From a virus, in the IMG/VR virus record IMGVR_UViG_3300027906_000050, positions 1-39,882 of that record: a stretch of 39,882 nt of DNA; one strand, 5' to 3'. Below are positions 1 to 7,658 of the stretch, in pieces (the stretch's first letter is position 1; each line of letters starts with the position of its first letter). The notes beneath the pieces were generated by a model. That model searched no databases and was not told where the DNA came from. It saw nothing but the letters and a program-made list of their open reading frames with translations. The translations under genes were made by a program, and so were the position numbers.

Positions 1-1
1 C

Positions 2-244
2 GCTGGTGGTGCATTGAAACCTGATACAACTACATATAAAGCAGTTGCTGACACAACTTGGAAAGTATTTACCAAGGATGGTGCTAACGGTACTGCTGCT
101 GCTGATGGAGTATATCTATCAGATGCTGACGCTGATGCAGGAAACAAAGGATACATTGTTGTTGAAGTTTGCTACATGCAACAAGACGACGCTCCTGGAT
201 ATGCTGACATCGAGCAGTATCTAACTAACCGTACTGTTTCTTAA
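2..244 (+). CDS. Virion protein, C-terminal part (possible major capsid protein)
   Basis: The reading frame is open from the first bases of the window, so the gene begins upstream and only about 80 C-terminal residues are visible. A TTG at base 14 is probably internal. The fragment is rich in Ala, Asp, Gly and Thr (for example a GTAAADGVYLSDADADAG stretch) and ends YLTNRTVS, which looks like a beta-rich capsid or other abundant virion protein. A perfect 10-bp hairpin follows the stop directly, as often seen after highly expressed capsid genes. The capsid call is inference from position and composition; no domain can be named. Confidence 0.6.
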   Translation, partial: AGGALKPDTTTYKAVADTTWKVFTKDGANGTAAADGVYLSDADADAGNKGYIVVEVCYMQQDDAPGYADIEQYLTNRTVS

Positions 245-258
245 TTTTTGAGCTAAAC

Positions 259-287
259 TAGGACCAGAAATTAAAACTCTGGTCCTA
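259..287 (+). terminator. Perfect 10-bp hairpin after the virion gene
   Basis: TAGGACCAGA (259-268) pairs perfectly with TCTGGTCCTA (278-287) around a 9-base A/T-rich loop. It starts 14 bases after the upstream stop. There is no U-tract; instead the ATG of the next gene overlaps the end of the right arm. It could attenuate transcription, protect the 3' end of the capsid message, or hide the next start codon. Confidence 0.5.
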
Positions 288-704
288 ATGGCTTCGCTCT
301 TTAAACATAAGAAAACTGGTGCAAGAGTTAAATTAATAAGTGAATTAGACAATGGCGACTGTTTCATGGTGGAAGATCAGGACAGTCGCACTTTTTATGC
401 TTATAAACATGAACTAGAAGAAGATCTTGAAGGAACGAAAAAAGTTAAAACTTTACAGATAAAAGATAAAGCTGCCAAAGAGGATCCCCGTGATTTTCCT
501 CCAGACATGAGATTAAATATCAATGGTGCTACTGCACAAATGATTGCAGATCATATAAAAGGTATAGGTGTCAAAACAGCTCGTGAGATTAAAGATCTTC
601 AAATGTCCTTATCGGGTGAGAGGTTCAACAATTTAGAGCAATTAAGACAAATAAAAAGGGTAGATTGGGATTCACTTTTTGCAGCTGATTTAATCAGAGT
701 TTAA
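288..704 (+). CDS. Helix-hairpin-helix (ComEA-like) protein
   Basis: 138 aa. Residues about 76-130 follow the ComEA/HhH pattern: LNINGATAQMIADHI, then the hairpin GIGVKTA (92-98), then a second helix pair around FNNLEQLRQIKRVDWDSL. Such hairpins bind DNA backbone non-specifically. The N-terminal 50 residues look like a small beta domain (GARVKLI, GDCFMVEDQ, TFYAYKHELEEDL), and a Lys/Glu-rich linker joins the halves. The ATG overlaps the end of a perfect hairpin and has no clear Shine-Dalgarno. Lying between a virion gene and neck-like genes, it may act in packaging or as a head component. That role is inference; the HhH fold is fairly clear. Confidence 0.7.
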   Translation: MASLFKHKKTGARVKLISELDNGDCFMVEDQDSRTFYAYKHELEEDLEGTKKVKTLQIKDKAAKEDPRDFPPDMRLNINGATAQMIADHIKGIGVKTAREIKDLQMSLSGERFNNLEQLRQIKRVDWDSLFAADLIRV

Positions 705-762
705 CTAGAGGGTTTTTAGTTTTAGAATATATCTAAGACTATGTTCTTGAAGAGAGGTAAAC

Positions 763-1227
763 GTGTCACAATTATCTGACTTTGATAAAAGTAGAGTCAG
801 ATATCACTTGGGATATTTTACTGTTTCTGTGCCAGCTGGAGATTATGCCAGATTGGAAGAAGCAATGAATACAATCCCAGATTCATATTTTTATGACAAG
901 ATATCTGTTCAAATTGGTCGCTGTGATACAGCAGAGAAAAAGACAGAAGTAGCAACTTCACCTTCTACTCGTTTAGAAAGTATTGCTGGTGACGTAGATC
1001 GTACTATTAAATCCAGTAATGCTCAAGAGGCATTAAAGGTTTGGGATGATATTTATTTATATGAAACAAATCGTTTGGCTGGTATTTTGTATGTACCTAA
1101 TTTTAAAGATCCTACACAGGCAAGATATAGATATGACAGATCAGGCGCAGAATTTATACAAGCTTTACCAGGACCAGCGGATACTTCCGTAGGTTCTCGT
1201 GTTGTTTTAGCGGAGTCTTGGAGATAA
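763..1227 (+). CDS. Putative head-tail connector/neck protein
   Basis: 154 aa with a GTG start 8 bases after a good Shine-Dalgarno (AGAGAGG). The sequence begins SRVRYHLGYFTVSVPAGDYARLEEAMNTIP, a pattern that resembles small connector or adaptor proteins after capsid genes in tailed phages, but no domain can be assigned with certainty. It contains a helical middle section (residues about 55-110) and ends AESWR. The stop overlaps the next ATG (TAATG), which suggests translational coupling. Function is inferred from gene order. Confidence 0.5.
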   Translation: MSQLSDFDKSRVRYHLGYFTVSVPAGDYARLEEAMNTIPDSYFYDKISVQIGRCDTAEKKTEVATSPSTRLESIAGDVDRTIKSSNAQEALKVWDDIYLYETNRLAGILYVPNFKDPTQARYRYDRSGAEFIQALPGPADTSVGSRVVLAESWR

Positions 1228-1535
1228 TGTCTACTTATGGTCGTCTTACAGGAACAACAGTTGGTCCAAGTGGACTCAGTGGATATGATGCTGGAAGTAT
1301 ATGGGGTGGATTTAGTCCTGGTGCTTATATAAAAGCAGGTAAAACTTATGGAGGAAATGATAAGTGGGCAATGGATAGAGGTATTGCCAGAGGATTTCAA
1401 GGAGCAGAGAATAAAGGAGTAGGCAGTTTTGAAGAATTTATGAATTTAAAAAAGAATCCAAATTCATTATTTAGTAATATAGTGGCAAAGGGTTCCCCTG
1501 ATTTTGTTCTTACCCAAATGAAATTTGCAGGATAG
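1227..1535 (+). CDS. Small Gly-rich virion-region protein, unknown
   Basis: 102 aa. The ATG at 1227 overlaps the previous stop (TAATG) and has a GGAG just upstream, so I prefer it to an in-frame TTG nine bases earlier. The protein is rich in Gly, Ser and aromatic residues (MSTYGRLTGTTVGPSG, then SIWGGFSPGAYIKAG), with a helical C-terminal half. There is no signal peptide or membrane segment. I do not recognise the family. Its tight coupling in the neck-like gene run suggests a head or tail component. Confidence 0.55.
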   Translation: MSTYGRLTGTTVGPSGLSGYDAGSIWGGFSPGAYIKAGKTYGGNDKWAMDRGIARGFQGAENKGVGSFEEFMNLKKNPNSLFSNIVAKGSPDFVLTQMKFAG

Positions 1536-1537
1536 AT

Positions 1538-1690
1538 ATGATTTCAGTTCGACTGGCAGGACAAGCTCCATGGGGCAAACTTTTACAAGATGATTTAACT
1601 TCAAAAGAAGAAGCTGAAAAATCACATATTTTAAAAGAAGGAAGAGATGCAGAAGAAGAATTTAGGAGAAAACGTTTTAAGACGTTATAA
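1538..1690 (+). CDS. Small charged protein, unknown (50 aa)
   Basis: A 50-aa frame starting MISVRLAGQAPWGKLL and ending FRRKRFKTL, two bases after the preceding stop. The C-terminal two thirds are Glu/Lys/Arg-rich and probably one long helix. The gene fills the space between two virion-region genes exactly, and its stop codon lies inside a TATAATTA box that probably serves the next gene. Function unknown. Confidence 0.5.
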   Translation: MISVRLAGQAPWGKLLQDDLTSKEEAEKSHILKEGRDAEEEFRRKRFKTL

Positions 1691-1693
1691 TTA
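1686..1693 (+). promoter_or_regulatory. TATAATTA promoter-like box
   Basis: TATAATTA lies 30 bases before the GTG of the 265-aa virion gene and is one of five such boxes placed 27-37 bases before + strand genes in this window. It embeds the stop of the previous gene. No consistent -35 element is visible. Confidence 0.4.
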
Positions 1694-1715
1694 AAGAAAA
1701 TTAGTGTGAATAAAC

Positions 1716-2513
1716 GTGTCATCAACCTCTACTAATAAACAACCCCTATTAGTTGATCGTCCGCTATTTGATTCAGTTAGGGTAACGACTCAGACAGTTG
1801 GGCAAGAATCAAGTAATACTTTATTTGTTCAAGGTGGACAAGCTCCTTCCATCCTTGTTGATATGGATGCAGCTTTAAGTGAAGATAATAATAATGGAGG
1901 AGTAATTGATTCAATACAAATTACTAGAAACGATAAATATAGAGGGAATGATTACGTATTAGATTCCACAACATCAGGAACAGCTTCATCTTTTGTTAGT
2001 GGACAAATTATTTATGCTAAAGATTCTCAGCAATCTGCAGTTACAGCTGTTAAAAATGCAGGTAATAAATATTACAAATTTATTGGATCAACTCCTGTAA
2101 CAGGTTTAATTAGTGCTTTTGATTTTACTAATACAGCTACAACAACTGGTTATACAGATTTAGGTCTTGTACGTGGTAAACAGCCCGAAGTAACTTTTAT
2201 CTTTTATCAAACAAGAGGAACTACAACACCTATTCCTGCATCTGGTGATTACAATATTCTTTTTTCTAAAACAGTACCCGCTGAAACTGCTGTCTGTGAT
2301 TGCTCAGATGTAATGCCACATCTTGCTACTCCAGGAATTCATTCTGCATATGCTTCTTCTACAGGAGATACAAGAGCAGGATTACCTATAAGAAACAGAG
2401 GTATTTATTTAGAACAAGGTGATCGTTTATATGTTGGTGTTTATGCAGAAGGAAATAATTCAGCTGGATATGCCGCAGGTGCTAATGTTACAGCTCAAGG
2501 TGGATTCTTCTAG
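1716..2513 (+). CDS. Virion structural protein, putative
   Basis: 265 aa, GTG start. The start sits in the 11-base string TAAACGTGTCA, which is also present at the GTG start at 763. The protein is low in Lys and rich in Thr, Ser, Gly and Asn, predicted mostly beta, with a short Cys pair (CDCSDVMPHL, near residue 193) and a Gly/Ala-rich end (AGANVTAQGGFF). No signal peptide or membrane segment. Composition and position between neck-like and other structural genes suggest a virion component. I do not recognise the family. Confidence 0.55.
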   Translation: MSSTSTNKQPLLVDRPLFDSVRVTTQTVGQESSNTLFVQGGQAPSILVDMDAALSEDNNNGGVIDSIQITRNDKYRGNDYVLDSTTSGTASSFVSGQIIYAKDSQQSAVTAVKNAGNKYYKFIGSTPVTGLISAFDFTNTATTTGYTDLGLVRGKQPEVTFIFYQTRGTTTPIPASGDYNILFSKTVPAETAVCDCSDVMPHLATPGIHSAYASSTGDTRAGLPIRNRGIYLEQGDRLYVGVYAEGNNSAGYAAGANVTAQGGFF

Positions 2514-2544
2514 TATCTTTAGAAGACAAGACATTTAGTAAATT

Positions 2545-3255
2545 TTGAAAAAATACATTTTCGATGTTGACGGAACGTTGACTCCTAGTCGGCAAAAGAT
2601 CGACTTAAATTTTGCTGACTTCTTTTTACGGTTTATTTCTAACCGTTACGTTTATCTAGTAACAGGAAGTAATCGTAAGAAAACTATTGAACAAATAACA
2701 GAACCAATTTATAACGAATGTAAGAGAGTTTATAACTGTTCAGGTAATGATGTGTATGAAGGTGCAAAAGTTATATATAGATCAGATTGGAAAATACCAA
2801 ATGAACTAAGAGAGTTCTTATTAGATGAATTAGATTTCAGTACTTTCCCTGTACGTTGCGGAAATCATATAGAGGAAAGACCTGGAGGTATTAATTTTAG
2901 TATTTTAGGAAGAAGGAAAGTTATTGATCTCAGAGAAAGACAAGACTATGTTGAATGGGATTTAAGAACTAATGAACGAAAAGATATAGCAGAAAGATTG
3001 AAAGATAGTTTTCCAAATATTTCTGTACAAATTGGTGGAGAAACAGGATTAGATATAACACCTTTAGGTAAAGATAAGAGTCAGATACTCAAAGATTTTA
3101 AGAATGAAGATGAAATATACTTCTATGGAGATATGATGGAAAAAGGTCAGAATGACTATCTTTTAGCAGAAGCAGTACTTAAAAGAAAAGGTTCTATTTA
3201 TTCTGTTAAAGATTATAAAGAAACATGGGATCTATTAGAACAGTATGAATTATGA
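2545..3255 (+). CDS. Phosphomannomutase-like HAD phosphatase/mutase
   Basis: 236 aa, TTG start with a weak ribosome site. HAD motif I is FDVDGTLT with nucleophile D7 and acid/base D9; motif II is LVTGSN near 38-43. The middle (EERPGGINFSILGRR) matches the substrate-binding cap of eukaryotic-type phosphomannomutases. Motif IV lies in YFYGDMMEKGQNDY after IGGETGLDITPLGKDKSQIL, also typical. Length is close to the usual ~245 aa. Family knowledge: these enzymes convert mannose-6-P to mannose-1-P in the cytoplasm on the way to GDP-mannose. A mannose-6-P-isomerase-type cupin and a glycosyltransferase lie near the other end of the window. Its stop overlaps the next ATG (ATGA). Confidence 0.8.
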   Translation: MKKYIFDVDGTLTPSRQKIDLNFADFFLRFISNRYVYLVTGSNRKKTIEQITEPIYNECKRVYNCSGNDVYEGAKVIYRSDWKIPNELREFLLDELDFSTFPVRCGNHIEERPGGINFSILGRRKVIDLRERQDYVEWDLRTNERKDIAERLKDSFPNISVQIGGETGLDITPLGKDKSQILKDFKNEDEIYFYGDMMEKGQNDYLLAEAVLKRKGSIYSVKDYKETWDLLEQYEL

Positions 3256-4793
3256 CTTTCGGATTCGGTAATTTCAATTCTTTTGATAAAAAGATTAAAG
3301 ATAACAAGTATAAATTTAAACCAATTAAGAATGAATTTGGTGGTAGTAGTCCTGAATCTTTATATACAATCAATAGAGAATCATGCTGGGCAAGATGGAG
3401 GAGAGGCTATGAGTTAGCCACAGCGTCGTTATATCACAATTCCTTTGATTATCCCTTTAAGTACAAAATACCCTTGCCTACGGGCGTCCCAGGAGCCTCT
3501 GGGAACCAACCAGCAATCCCTGGAGTATTCCGAGGCTTCCCAACCAAGAATAAAGAACTAGGAGTTCATTGGGCAGGTGTACGTGTAGCAGGAAGTCTTC
3601 GCTTTGATAATGTTTTAGATACTAATAATGTTCGAGCCTCTATAGCTTCAGTTACAGAAGATAATGAATTTTGGTATGTACAACTTGCAGGAACCTGGAG
3701 TTCTACTAATCCTCTGCCAGCTCCTTTATTTATTCCTATTGCTGGTACAGCTGGAATTAAACCTACAAATGGTGAAGTAATAGAAGATCGAATTATTGAA
3801 CCAGAAGGTGTACCTATCAGTAGAGGAACAATTAATCCAAGTACACAAACCAGATATGGTTATGTGCAAGCAGTCTTAGCTGATGTAAATCCAAATACAG
3901 GTTTATTAAAACTTAGAAAACGTGGATCTGTTGAAGCAACTCCTGACCAAGTACTAGTCACACCAGCAACTCGACCTCCTAATGTTGGTCGGTATTTTAT
4001 GACAGGTACTCGTTACTATTGCACTTGTCAGGATTTCACTCGTCGTCAATATGCTTACGTATCATCATTAGGGCAAAGGTCAGGTCCAAGATTTCCAAAA
4101 ACAGGAGTAGCAACATTAAAACCTGGACGTTATGAAGTTATGACGGAAGCAGGTAAAGTTGCTAACCAAGCAATGACCAGTGCTTTAACTAATAGGCAAT
4201 TAGAGATTGTTGCACCTACTGTTGAATATGAAATACCTCCAACAACTGCTGCTACAAGTAGTACAAAGATCGGAGCAACTAGAGATAACCCAGGCGTATT
4301 CAGTGACTTTGGTGGAGTATATCTAAGAAGTGGAGCTGATCCTTCTCTTCCAGGAGCAAGGTCAGAAGGCTTACCTGATTTTGAAGATTACAAAGCAAAA
4401 GATAATGTAATCACATCTTTAACAGATAGATGGAGTCCAACTCTTGATGAGTTTAGATATTGCAAACATATCTATTCGATGAAATATGAAGAAGGAGTTT
4501 TCCCTCCTGAACCCTCTGATATCCCTGTTGAAATAAAAGATGTTGTTGCATGGGAACAAAACCTTGTAAATCAAGTTGAAAAAGATCAAGAAGGAGCTGC
4601 TGCAAATATTAATAGATATGGATTGGCTTATATGGATATTCCTCCATTCAACTGTCAGTCACCAATGATGATTCAGATGATGCAAAAACTATTTAATATT
4701 CCTTCTACTTTTGTAAAATTACAGAATTTCACTATGTATGATAAAGCTGGAAGAGCTTATACACCATCTCAAGGAGGAGCACCTACAACATGA
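3252..4793 (+). CDS. Virion structural protein with split SWIM-like zinc motif
   Basis: 513 aa, ATGA-coupled to the phosphomannomutase gene. The body is Pro/Gly/Thr-rich, and DNFEFWYV-like and GRYEVMTEAG segments suggest a beta-rich structural protein. C257-T-C259-Q-D-F and C404-K-H406-I-Y look like the two halves of a SWIM-type zinc finger (CxC...CxH) separated by 144 residues. The C-terminal region has two possible helices around MIQMMQKLFNIP. Context (neck and tail genes) supports a virion role. The zinc-site reading is inference from the motif only. Confidence 0.6.
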   Translation: MTFGFGNFNSFDKKIKDNKYKFKPIKNEFGGSSPESLYTINRESCWARWRRGYELATASLYHNSFDYPFKYKIPLPTGVPGASGNQPAIPGVFRGFPTKNKELGVHWAGVRVAGSLRFDNVLDTNNVRASIASVTEDNEFWYVQLAGTWSSTNPLPAPLFIPIAGTAGIKPTNGEVIEDRIIEPEGVPISRGTINPSTQTRYGYVQAVLADVNPNTGLLKLRKRGSVEATPDQVLVTPATRPPNVGRYFMTGTRYYCTCQDFTRRQYAYVSSLGQRSGPRFPKTGVATLKPGRYEVMTEAGKVANQAMTSALTNRQLEIVAPTVEYEIPPTTAATSSTKIGATRDNPGVFSDFGGVYLRSGADPSLPGARSEGLPDFEDYKAKDNVITSLTDRWSPTLDEFRYCKHIYSMKYEEGVFPPEPSDIPVEIKDVVAWEQNLVNQVEKDQEGAAANINRYGLAYMDIPPFNCQSPMMIQMMQKLFNIPSTFVKLQNFTMYDKAGRAYTPSQGGAPTT

Positions 4794-5020
4794 CTGATCC
4801 TAAATTTGGTGACATTGTTGATACTAATTTCATCTACTCAAATGAGCAAAGAGCTGTAAGAAAATATGGAGATAGTGAAGTACAAGTTAGTGGGCAACCA
4901 GCTACTTATCATGCTGGAGATGTAGTACATTTACCTTATAAATCAACCGAAACATCTACTATTGAAGCTATCGGTTTAGCATGGTCTGGGTATGCAAATG
5001 GAGTAGCACCAGCAGAGTAG
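4790..5020 (+). CDS. Small protein, unknown, coupled to the virion gene
   Basis: 76 aa, ATGA overlap with the preceding virion gene, so probably co-translated. Mostly polar with short beta-like segments (SEVQVSG, DVVHLPY) and no Cys, membrane segment or signal peptide. It is the last gene of the left structural run before a hairpin and psbA. Function unknown; a small head or tail component is the simplest guess. Confidence 0.5.
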   Translation: MTDPKFGDIVDTNFIYSNEQRAVRKYGDSEVQVSGQPATYHAGDVVHLPYKSTETSTIEAIGLAWSGYANGVAPAE

Positions 5021-5043
5021 TCATTAATTGTATAGTTATATTA

Positions 5044-5062
5044 AGCCTTTTGTTGAAAGGCT
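5044..5062 (+). terminator. Hairpin before psbA
   Basis: AGCCTTT (5044-5050) pairs perfectly with AAAGGCT (5056-5062) around a TGTTG loop. No U-tract follows, so termination would be weak. It separates the structural run from psbA, and its stem resembles the left part of the stronger terminator after psbA. Confidence 0.5.
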
Positions 5063-5088
5063 AACACACGCCCTTATATTTAAGTACT

Positions 5089-6177
5089 ATGGCTACCGCT
5101 ATTGAAGTTAGGGAGCGACGAAGCTCTTTAACTGGCTGGCCTGAGTTTTGCGAGTGGGTTACATCAACAGACAACCGACTATATGTCGGATGGTTTGGAG
5201 TATTGATGATACCTTGCTTGCTGACGGCAGCCACTTGTTTCATTGTTGCATTTATTGCAGCACCACCAGTTGATATTGATGGAATCCGAGAACCCGTTGC
5301 AGGATCACTCCTATACGGAAACAACATCATCTCAGGAGCAGTCGTACCAAGCTCCAACGCAATCGGCATGCATTTCTACCCAATATGGGAAGCTGCAACG
5401 ATTGATGAATGGTTATACAACGGAGGGACATATCAACTCGTCATTTTCCACTTCCTCATTGGTATCGCTGCTTACATGGGACGACAATGGGAACTTAGTT
5501 ATCGACTAGGTATGCGCCCATGGATATGCGTTGCATATTCAGCTCCTGTATCCGCAGCTTTTGCAATATTTCTTATATACCCCTTTGGTCAAGGTTCCTT
5601 TTCTGATGGAATGCCTTTAGGTATTTCTGGAACTTTTAACTTTATGTTTGTCTTCCAGGCAGAACACAATATTCTGATGCATCCATTCCATATGCTTGGT
5701 GTAATTGGAATGTTTGGTGGAGCGTTGTTTTCAGCAATGCATGGTTCATTAGTGACTTCTTCACTAATCCGTGAAACAACTGATAATGAATCTCAGAACT
5801 ATGGGTATAAATTTGGACAAGGAGAAGAAACTTATAACATTGTTGCTGCACATGGCTATTTTGGTCGTCTGATCTTCCAATATGCTTCTTTCAACAATAG
5901 TCGTTCTCTTCATTTCTTTCTTGCTGCTTTCCCAGTGGTATGTGTCTGGTTTACCTCCATGGGAGTATCCACTATGGCGTTTAATCTGAATGGTTTTAAC
6001 TTTAATCAATCAGTTGTTGATGCCAATGGAAAGATCGTTCCCACCTGGGCTGACGTTCTAAACAGAGCAAACTTAGGTATGGAAGTAATGCATGAGCGTA
6101 ATGCTCATAATTTCCCACTTGATTTAGCTAGTGCTGAAACTTCTGAAGTTGCATTAATAGCACCTTCAATAGGTTAA
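5089..6177 (+). CDS. psbA: Photosystem II D1 protein
   Basis: 362 aa, full length. All cofactor ligands are present with an offset of +3 from standard numbering: Tyr-Z Y164, manganese-cluster ligands D173, E192, H335, E336, H340, D345 and A347, P680 histidine H201, quinone/iron ligands H218 and H275, and herbicide-site S267. The 15-residue tail after A347 is the usual CtpA-cleaved extension. Q133 corresponds to the low-light-type Q130. The QEEET motif of the stromal loop reads QGEET (244-248). GC falls from about 45% (first ~490 bases) to about 39% in the rest, suggesting a mosaic origin. Known role of phage psbA: replacing fast-turning-over host D1 to sustain photosynthesis during infection. 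Flanked by a hairpin and a strong terminator, so probably its own transcription unit. Confidence 0.98.
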   Translation: MATAIEVRERRSSLTGWPEFCEWVTSTDNRLYVGWFGVLMIPCLLTAATCFIVAFIAAPPVDIDGIREPVAGSLLYGNNIISGAVVPSSNAIGMHFYPIWEAATIDEWLYNGGTYQLVIFHFLIGIAAYMGRQWELSYRLGMRPWICVAYSAPVSAAFAIFLIYPFGQGSFSDGMPLGISGTFNFMFVFQAEHNILMHPFHMLGVIGMFGGALFSAMHGSLVTSSLIRETTDNESQNYGYKFGQGEETYNIVAAHGYFGRLIFQYASFNNSRSLHFFLAAFPVVCVWFTSMGVSTMAFNLNGFNFNQSVVDANGKIVPTWADVLNRANLGMEVMHERNAHNFPLDLASAETSEVALIAPSIG

Positions 6178-6196
6178 ATTACCTAGATCAATTAAT

Positions 6197-6225
6197 AAGC
6201 CTCTCTTAACGGGAGGCTTTTTTTT
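6197..6225 (+). terminator. Rho-independent terminator of psbA
   Basis: AAGCCTCTC (6197-6205) pairs with GGGAGGCTT (6211-6219), one G-U pair, loop TTAAC, running into eight T residues (6218-6225). It begins 20 bases after the psbA stop. Confidence 0.9.
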
Positions 6226-6254
6226 GGCTATCTTTTCATACAATATATGTAAAG

Positions 6255-6470
6255 ATGAATCCAATGGATAAGGAAGAGGTTAAAAAACTAATAGATAAAT
6301 CCATTGAGATTGCAATGGACAAGCATAATCGTAATGCAACGATCATTAGTGCAATACTAGGTTTCTTATGTTTAGCAGCTTTCGTGGATGGTCTATTTAG
6401 AATCCTTGGAAAGATACCTCCATTCCTTGGATTAGATGTAAATATTATTCCAACTCTATTAGGACAATGA
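6255..6470 (+). CDS. Small single-pass membrane protein, unknown
   Basis: 71 aa (or 68 from the ATG at 6264). A charged N-terminus (MDKEEVKKLIDKSIEIAMDK) precedes one hydrophobic segment, about residues 28-50 (TIISAILGFLCLAAFVDGLF), then a short Pro-rich tail. Topology resembles small inner-membrane proteins or holin-like proteins, but no family is recognised. It lies between psbA and hli and overlaps the following 32-aa gene by four bases. Confidence 0.5.
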   Translation: MNPMDKEEVKKLIDKSIEIAMDKHNRNATIISAILGFLCLAAFVDGLFRILGKIPPFLGLDVNIIPTLLGQ

Positions 6471-6565
6471 ATGACTTTATTTATGTGATGGCATGGAGTT
6501 ATTTAACAGCATTCCTTATCGCACTGTTGTTTATGGCACTTAAAGAAGATGATGAGGATGATTAA
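6467..6565 (+). CDS. 32-aa membrane microprotein
   Basis: ATG at 6467 overlaps the preceding stop (ATGA). Sequence pattern: MNDFIYVMAW, a hydrophobic segment of about 16 residues (SYLTAFLIALLFMAL), then an acidic tail KEDDEDD. The size and single hydrophobic helix are like small photosystem or cytochrome b6f subunits, but I could not match it to PsbM, PsbT, PetL, PetN or PsaJ. The tight overlap and clean hydrophobic/acidic layout support a real gene. Confidence 0.45.
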   Translation: MNDFIYVMAWSYLTAFLIALLFMALKEDDEDD

Positions 6566-6645
6566 ATAAGTGTCTTAAATAGTAAACTTTACATTTCGTT
6601 AAGTGTTAGATTTACATTTAGTAATTAAATCTTTTTTTAATTGAG

Positions 6646-7008
6646 ATGATTAAGTCATTATTTGGTATAGCTGCTGCAACTGCTCTTGCGGTTCCATCTG
6701 CTTTTGCAGGTGTTTATGTAAACGTAGAAAACAACGGATCCAGAACTGGTTCAGATTTCACTTCTGCCACTACAGATTTTCATCTGGGGTATGAAGGAGA
6801 AGCTGGTGCTCTTGGTTACTATCTTCAGGGAGGACCAGCTGTAGTCCGTCCTGACGGTGGTGATAGCGATACACAGTTCTCTGGTAAATTAGGTGGTTCT
6901 TTTGGTGCTACTGAAAAGTTAGATGTCTATGGTGAAGTTTCGTTTGTAACTGCTGACGATGCAGATAACAACTACGGAACAAAATTAGGTGTCAAATACG
7001 CCTTCTGA
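6646..7008 (+). CDS. Outer-membrane (porin)-like secreted protein
   Basis: 120 aa. A clear Sec signal peptide (MIKSLFGIAAATALAVPSAFA, cleavage before G22) is followed by alternating beta-strand patterns (FHLGYEGE, LGYYLQGGP, KLDVYGEVSF) and a terminal aromatic residue (KLGVKYAF) as in outer-membrane barrels recognised by BamA. At about 100 mature residues it would form only 6-8 strands. Similar short barrel-like proteins occur in marine cyanophages. Located between psbA and hli; it may alter the host outer membrane, but that is inference. Confidence 0.65.
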   Translation: MIKSLFGIAAATALAVPSAFAGVYVNVENNGSRTGSDFTSATTDFHLGYEGEAGALGYYLQGGPAVVRPDGGDSDTQFSGKLGGSFGATEKLDVYGEVSFVTADDADNNYGTKLGVKYAF

Positions 7009-7052
7009 TCTAGGTTATTAATTTAATTAATAGTATTGATTAGAAAGTATAA

Positions 7053-7072
7053 AGTAGGAATTTATACCTACT
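7053..7072 (+). other. Small inverted repeat before hli
   Basis: AGTAGG (7053-7058) and CCTACT (7067-7072) flank an 8-base A/T loop, 45 bases before the hli start. Too weak for a terminator on its own; it may be an operator or a leader hairpin. Confidence 0.3.
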
Positions 7073-7116
7073 AGGTTGAATACGGCATAAAGTATTAGGT
7101 AAGTCGCCTTAATACA

Positions 7117-7302
7117 ATGACCGTTACAACTGAAGATGGTGGAAGACAGAATATGTTCGCCAAAGAGCCTCAAATACAAGTCCTTGAAGAGAACTACGGA
7201 CCTGCAGCAGAACTTGCTAATGGTCGTTGGGCAATGATTGGATTTGTAGCTGCTATGGGAGCATATATTACAACTGGACAAATTATCCCAGGAATCTGGT
7301 AA
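7117..7302 (+). CDS. hli: High-light-inducible protein (Hli/HLIP)
   Basis: 61 aa. The chlorophyll a/b-binding-like helix has the diagnostic pattern AELANGRWAMIGF with E32, N35 and R37 as chlorophyll ligands and ion-pair residues, then VAAMGAYITTGQIIPGIW. Family knowledge: HLIPs are single-helix thylakoid proteins that bind chlorophyll and carotenoid and protect photosystem II during light stress and assembly. Phage copies are usually found near psbA, as here. A strong terminator follows at 7349. Confidence 0.95.
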   Translation: MTVTTEDGGRQNMFAKEPQIQVLEENYGPAAELANGRWAMIGFVAAMGAYITTGQIIPGIW

Positions 7303-7348
7303 GATTTATTTGATCCCCATCATCGAAGGGTTTCCTCGAAACCAAAAG

Positions 7349-7377
7349 ACCTCAGTATTGTCGTACTGGGGTTTTTT
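7349..7377 (+). terminator. Rho-independent terminator after hli
   Basis: ACCTCAGTA (7349-7357) pairs with TACTGGGGT (7364-7372), one G-U pair, 6-base loop, followed by six T residues. It ends the photosynthesis island, just before a convergent gene. Confidence 0.85.
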
Positions 7378-7381
7378 CTTG

Positions 7382-7597
7382 TCAGGCTATAGCTAACTTT
7401 CCTTGCTTAGATAATTCCTTTTTAATACGGTTTACATTCCATCTAAAGCTGCTACGGGAACGTGTCTCAGGGAAGGCAGCATAATGAGAACCAAGTTTTA
7501 AGGTTCCGTCGTCTCTATATTTAAATAACGTTGGACGATCAATACCGAGTGATTCATATGCATGACGGGTTATAACCCATCCTTTGGCCTTTGACAT
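7382..7597 (-). CDS. Small HTH (excisionase/AlpA-like) DNA-binding protein
   Basis: 71 aa. ITRHAYESLGIDRPTLFKYRDDG resembles a MerR/excisionase-type helix-turn-helix; it is followed by GSHYAAFPETRSRSSFRWN, a winged basic segment, and a final helix (VNRIKKELSKQ). It shares this plan, including the G-x-HY step, with the HTH protein at 16650-17075. It stands alone on the minus strand, convergent with hli and divergent from the giant gene, so it could regulate the latter. Role is inference. Confidence 0.6.
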   Translation of the reverse strand: MSKAKGWVITRHAYESLGIDRPTLFKYRDDGTLKLGSHYAAFPETRSRSSFRWNVNRIKKELSKQGKLAIA

Positions 7598-7658
7598 GTG
7601 AGGAATTGAAAACTGTACCTACCAACAGTATTAACACTTAGAAATATGTCAAGCGATT

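Noticed and set aside
5061-6009. Antisense and alternative frames over psbA
   Set aside because: psbA is fully intact and conserved; the other frames have no family-like features.
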